DNA from: CAYTLQ01 sp964438715
GTDB lineage: Bacteria > Bacteroidota > Ignavibacteria > Ignavibacteriales > Ignavibacteriaceae
NCBI GenBank assembly: GCA_964438715.1
Contig: CAYTLQ010000015.1
Location: forward strand, 1-8,116
Reading direction: 5' to 3'
Length of the DNA: 8,116 nt
The translations under genes were made by a program, and so were the position numbers. Positions within the stretch are counted from its first letter, which is position 1. The number at the start of each line of letters is the position of its first letter. The notes beneath the pieces are model-generated. The model was not told the DNA's origin. It was given only the letters and a program-made list of their open reading frames with translations, and did no database searches. Positions 5,452 to 8,116 of the stretch are shown here, in pieces.

Positions 5452-7539
5452 TTATTTTTTTTCAAAAGCTGTATTTGTAATCAGTTTTTTTGAATCATAA
5501 GGAGCAGGCTTACCTCCCAAATATTTGTTAAACCATTCAAGATGCGCGTTATAGTAAAGTGGCATCGATTTGATATGGCTTGGCCAATGTCCATCATTCT
5601 TGAATATTATTATTCTACTTTCCACTCCTTTTTTCTTTAATGCAGTAAAATATTCAAGACTTTGTGTATAGCTAACACGAAAATCTTTTTCACCTGTTAT
5701 TATTAATGTTGGTGTAGAGAAATTATTCACATAGTTATGCGGTGAGAATTTTTCATATAGTTCCGGATTATCCCATGGAGTACCATTCAGATCCCACTCA
5801 GGGAACCATAACTCTTCTGTAGTACCATAAAAGGATGTTAAATTATATAGCCCCATCATAGAAACAAGACACTTAAACCTTCTAGTTTGCCCCTGTAACC
5901 AATTCATCATATAGCCGCCATAGCTCCACCCCATAGCTCCGATTTTATCGGAATCAACATAAGGCAATCTGGAAAGAGAATCAGTTACCATCATTATATC
6001 ATTAAAAACCTTACCTCCCCAATCTTTTGAAATCGCCGCTGTATAATCCTGTCCATATCCTGTAGAGCCATGAGGATTGGGGAATGCAACTATATACCCG
6101 TAACCGCTGTACATTTGTGCATCCGGCCGGTAAGCATCCATCCATTGACTCTGTGGACCTCCATGAACATTTACTATCAGGGGGTATTTCTTTGAAGGAT
6201 CGAATCCCGAGGGCTTTACTAAGAGAGTGTGGACTTTTTTCCCGTCCGCTCCATTAATCCAAAGATGCTCTGCGATCCGGAAATCCACTTCCTGCGTGAT
6301 ATCATAATTATGATTTGTCAGCCGGGTTTCTTTTTTGTTCTTTAAATCAAAGCTATATATATCAGCAGGTTTATGCATAAGCCGATATGTATAATATAAT
6401 TTTTCATCCGAAGGTGAAATAGTATAACCCCCGACTGAAATATCAGGAATTATTTTGGATATTTTTTGGTCATTAAGACTAATCGAAAATACCGGTGTAT
6501 ATGACTTTTCATCAGCATCAAAATATATGGTTCTGGAATCATTCGACCACAAGATGCCATTAATCCAGTTGTCAAAATTTTCTGTAAGTACTCTCTTTTT
6601 GCCATTACTTAGGTCAATGAGACCAATTCTGAATCGGTCAGATTCATAAGAAGGTATCGTCTGGAATCTGTATGCCAGATACTTCCCATCCGGAGAAAAC
6701 ACCGGAGTTCCATCCCATGCTCTATTTTCACTTGTAAGATTGGTAGTTTTGCCAGAGTTAATATCATAAAGCCAAATATCGGCGTTGGTCGAGTTAGCTT
6801 TATTCTCTTCCGGATTGGCTACATAACAAAGCGTTTTTGAGTCAGGAGAAAAAGCAATACTTCCACCGCCGAGTGAAAAAATCGGTGAATTCCACTCGAA
6901 GGGAGTTATATCTTTAACAACGCCACTTTCCAGATTCATTAGAAAAAGATGTGTAAACCTGCTTTCTGAATAAGAGGACCAATGCCTGAACAACAGTTCG
7001 TCCGACATATACGCTTGTATTGGTCCCTCTTCAGCGCCGGTATATTTATTCTTATTACAATTGGTATCTGCTCCACATTCGGAATAAACTTCAGCAGAGA
7101 AAAGCAAATATTTTTCATCTGGTGATATGATGACCTCACTTATTGATGGAAAAAACGAAGTTATTTTTTCAGATGTATTTGCAGTACGATTGTATTTAAA
7201 GACTTGTGAAACTCCTTCTTCCGAAGCTATAAAATAAAAATAATCCTCTTTATTGCCCCAGAAAAAAGAATGAGCACCTTTAACACCAACATCAACTTTC
7301 TCACTACTGTTTTTTACTATATCATAGATATATGCTACAGTTTGCGATTTACCTTTTTGTAAATCATAGTTTGTAACGGTATAGAGGAAAAAGTTACCTT
7401 TTGGAGATATTATTGGGGAACTGACGCCTTTCACCCTGTATATATCATCAAGAGTAAATGGCTTTTTCTGCGAGATATTTTCCTGAGTAAGAAGTAGAAT
7501 ACTTGTGATGATACAAAGCAACAGACGATTGAAAGACAT
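5452..7539 (-). CDS. Secreted S9-family serine peptidase (DPP5 / acylaminoacyl-peptidase-like)
   Basis: A 695-residue protein of the prolyl-oligopeptidase clan. Residues 1-23 are a Sec-type signal peptide (hydrophobic LLLCIITSILLLT, then polar). Residues 30-430 form a beta-propeller with PD40-type repeats: SPDEKYLLF, SPDSKTLCY, SPDGKYLAY, SNDSRTIYF and SPSDEKLYY. The C-terminal alpha/beta-hydrolase domain has the HGGP oxyanion motif (H459) and the catalytic triad Ser539 in GWSYGGY, Asp619 in GEKDFRV and His651 in NDGHWPS. LLFRHWSSY in the propeller is typical of DPP5-like members. It should release dipeptides or acylated residues from oligopeptides in the periplasm. CGADTNC may form a disulfide. 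The ATG is supported by GAGGA (complement at 7546-7550) at suitable spacing. It is the first gene of a probable operon with the SulP gene. Exact specificity is uncertain. Confidence 0.95.
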   Translation of the reverse strand: MSFNRLLLCIITSILLLTQENISQKKPFTLDDIYRVKGVSSPIISPKGNFFLYTVTNYDLQKGKSQTVAYIYDIVKNSSEKVDVGVKGAHSFFWGNKEDYFYFIASEEGVSQVFKYNRTANTSEKITSFFPSISEVIISPDEKYLLFSAEVYSECGADTNCNKNKYTGAEEGPIQAYMSDELLFRHWSSYSESRFTHLFLMNLESGVVKDITPFEWNSPIFSLGGGSIAFSPDSKTLCYVANPEENKANSTNADIWLYDINSGKTTNLTSENRAWDGTPVFSPDGKYLAYRFQTIPSYESDRFRIGLIDLSNGKKRVLTENFDNWINGILWSNDSRTIYFDADEKSYTPVFSISLNDQKISKIIPDISVGGYTISPSDEKLYYTYRLMHKPADIYSFDLKNKKETRLTNHNYDITQEVDFRIAEHLWINGADGKKVHTLLVKPSGFDPSKKYPLIVNVHGGPQSQWMDAYRPDAQMYSGYGYIVAFPNPHGSTGYGQDYTAAISKDWGGKVFNDIMMVTDSLSRLPYVDSDKIGAMGWSYGGYMMNWLQGQTRRFKCLVSMMGLYNLTSFYGTTEELWFPEWDLNGTPWDNPELYEKFSPHNYVNNFSTPTLIITGEKDFRVSYTQSLEYFTALKKKGVESRIIIFKNDGHWPSHIKSMPLYYNAHLEWFNKYLGGKPAPYDSKKLITNTAFEKK

Positions 7540-7564
7540 AAATATTCCTCAAATTTAATTGCGA

Positions 7565-7579
7565 AATTTACAGTAAATT
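7565..7579. promoter_or_regulatory. Palindrome in the peptidase leader
   Basis: AATTTAC-A-GTAAATT is a perfect 7+1+7 palindrome lying 26 bases upstream of the peptidase start codon. It could be a repressor site or an RNA hairpin near the ribosome binding site. All but four bases are A or T, so chance is a real alternative. Confidence 0.3.
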
Positions 7580-7714
7580 ACCTGTAATGGAAAATCATTA
7601 TTTACTATTGCTACCATGAATTTTTAATTTCTTTAACAAAAGTTGCATATCTGTTTTTGCATACATTTTTCTGGCACAAATTAATGATTGAAATTCGCCT
7701 TCTGACTTCTTTTG

Positions 7715-7743
7715 AAATTAAGATGCAGTCACAGAATCTTCAA
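7715..7743 (-). promoter_or_regulatory. Candidate promoter of the peptidase-SulP operon
   Basis: On the minus strand TTGAAG (complement at 7738-7743), a 17-base spacer and TAATTT (complement at 7715-7720). The -10 is identical to that of rRNA promoter P2. The predicted leader is about 170 bases. Other weaker matches exist nearer the gene, so the assignment is tentative. Confidence 0.35.
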
Positions 7744-7854
7744 ACAAACTCAGTTCTGCAAAAACTTAACAACATAATTAATCTCATTTCACCCTCCTCA
7801 CTTCAAATGGAGATTATGCAAGTCTAGTTGAAATACCCTTAGGCCCCGAGAAAA

Positions 7855-8116
7855 CTACGATACTTTCTTTGATACCGTTTTAGTCCTTTCATTCAGTTTT
7901 CTTTTAAGCAGAATCATTTTATCAGCATTATTTATTCTTCTCATATTCCGCTCTATATCCAATAAGGTAACCGCAATCCAGTATGATCTCATCTTACCGG
8001 TTCGCCAGCGCTTGACATTCCTAAGTCGTTTCTCAAGTTGTGAATTTACATTTTCGATTATATTCGTCGTGCACAGGCTTTTTCCGAGATGCTTCTTAAG
8101 TCCCAACTTGTGAATA
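7855..8116 (-). mobile_element. IS256/Mutator-type transposase, C-terminal part (5' end beyond window)
   Basis: The last 86 codons of a transposase; the frame stays open to the window edge (IHKLGLKKHLGKS...), so the gene continues to the right and the TTG at 8104-8106 is not a real start. The pattern SLCTTNIIENVNSQLEKRLR, then VKRW, MRSYWIAVTLLDIERNMRRIN and a basic tail, matches the C-terminal region of IS256/Mutator-family transposases, where the TTNxIE motif is a hallmark and probably carries the last catalytic acidic residue of the DDE triad. The visible part is intact. The transposase reads toward the peptidase gene on the same strand, about 315 bases upstream of it, so readthrough from the element could reach that operon. 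Whether the element is complete cannot be judged here. Confidence 0.85.

Larger units (their letters stand above)
7540..7854. other. Intergenic region between peptidase gene and transposase fragment
   Basis: About 315 AT-rich bases. It holds the peptidase ribosome binding site, the palindrome and candidate promoter listed separately. One end of the insertion sequence should lie somewhere around 7800-7850, but only one end of the element is in the window, so the inverted repeat cannot be identified by comparison. Short minus-strand frames (for example one ending at 7598) look like chance or unrecognisable remnants. Confidence 0.5.

Noticed and set aside
6455..7139. Short frames within the peptidase gene (6455-6649 +, 6939-7139 -)
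   Set aside because: They lie inside the well-supported S9 peptidase frame and have no features of their own.
7598..7726. Minus-strand frame of about 40 codons ending at 7598 upstream of the peptidase
   Set aside because: It is short, without a supported start and without recognisable similarity; it overlaps the probable promoter and leader of the peptidase.
7755..7800. GGAGGG followed by ATG on the minus strand, giving a peptide of about 15 codons (MRLIMLLSFCRTEFV)
   Set aside because: The ribosome site looks good, but the frame is tiny. It could be a leader peptide or a truncated gene start, with nothing to decide between them.

Overview
The window looks like chromosomal DNA from a low-GC member of the Bacteroidota/Chlorobiota/Ignavibacteriota group. 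The best guess, from unaided reading of the 16S sequence, is a relative of Ignavibacteria. The 16S gene is much more GC-rich than the AT-rich protein-coding and intergenic DNA around it. The peptidase start is preceded by a clear GAGGA ribosome binding site.

Layout, left to right: (1) positions 1 to about 1159 hold the 5' three quarters of a 16S rRNA gene on the minus strand, cut by the window edge. (2) Positions 1160-1400 are its leader and promoter region, with two tandem sigma70-like promoters, each followed by a boxA-like TTCTTTGAAAT or CTCTTTGAAAT block. (3) Positions 1400-1997 contain no protein gene, but have a perfect extended -10, a set of mutually exclusive hairpin arms and a sigma54-like -24/-12 site. 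(4) Positions 1998-2498 (+) encode a small, unrecognised, membrane-anchored protein followed by a strong terminator. (5) Positions 2714-3294 (-) are a two-gene toxin-antitoxin module: a VapC-like PIN ribonuclease and its small upstream antitoxin. (6) Positions 3379-3679 are a diverged direct repeat of the 3' end of the gene in (4), terminator included, leaving a decapitated pseudogene. (7) Positions 3740-7539 (-) are a probable two-gene operon: a secreted S9-family serine peptidase followed after 20 bp by a SulP anion transporter with a C-terminal STAS domain. (8) Positions 7855-8116 (-) are the C-terminal end of an IS256/Mutator-type transposase, cut by the window edge.

The housekeeping-type genes show no obvious functional link to each other. 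The peptidase probably degrades oligopeptides in the periplasm, and the SulP protein would move sulfate, bicarbonate or a similar anion across the inner membrane. They may simply be co-transcribed. The most unusual feature is the repeat-TA-repeat arrangement: the toxin-antitoxin pair lies between two roughly 300-bp imperfect direct repeats made from the tail of a neighbouring gene. This suggests a homology-driven integration or duplication event. I see no previously undescribed multi-gene system that I can firmly support.
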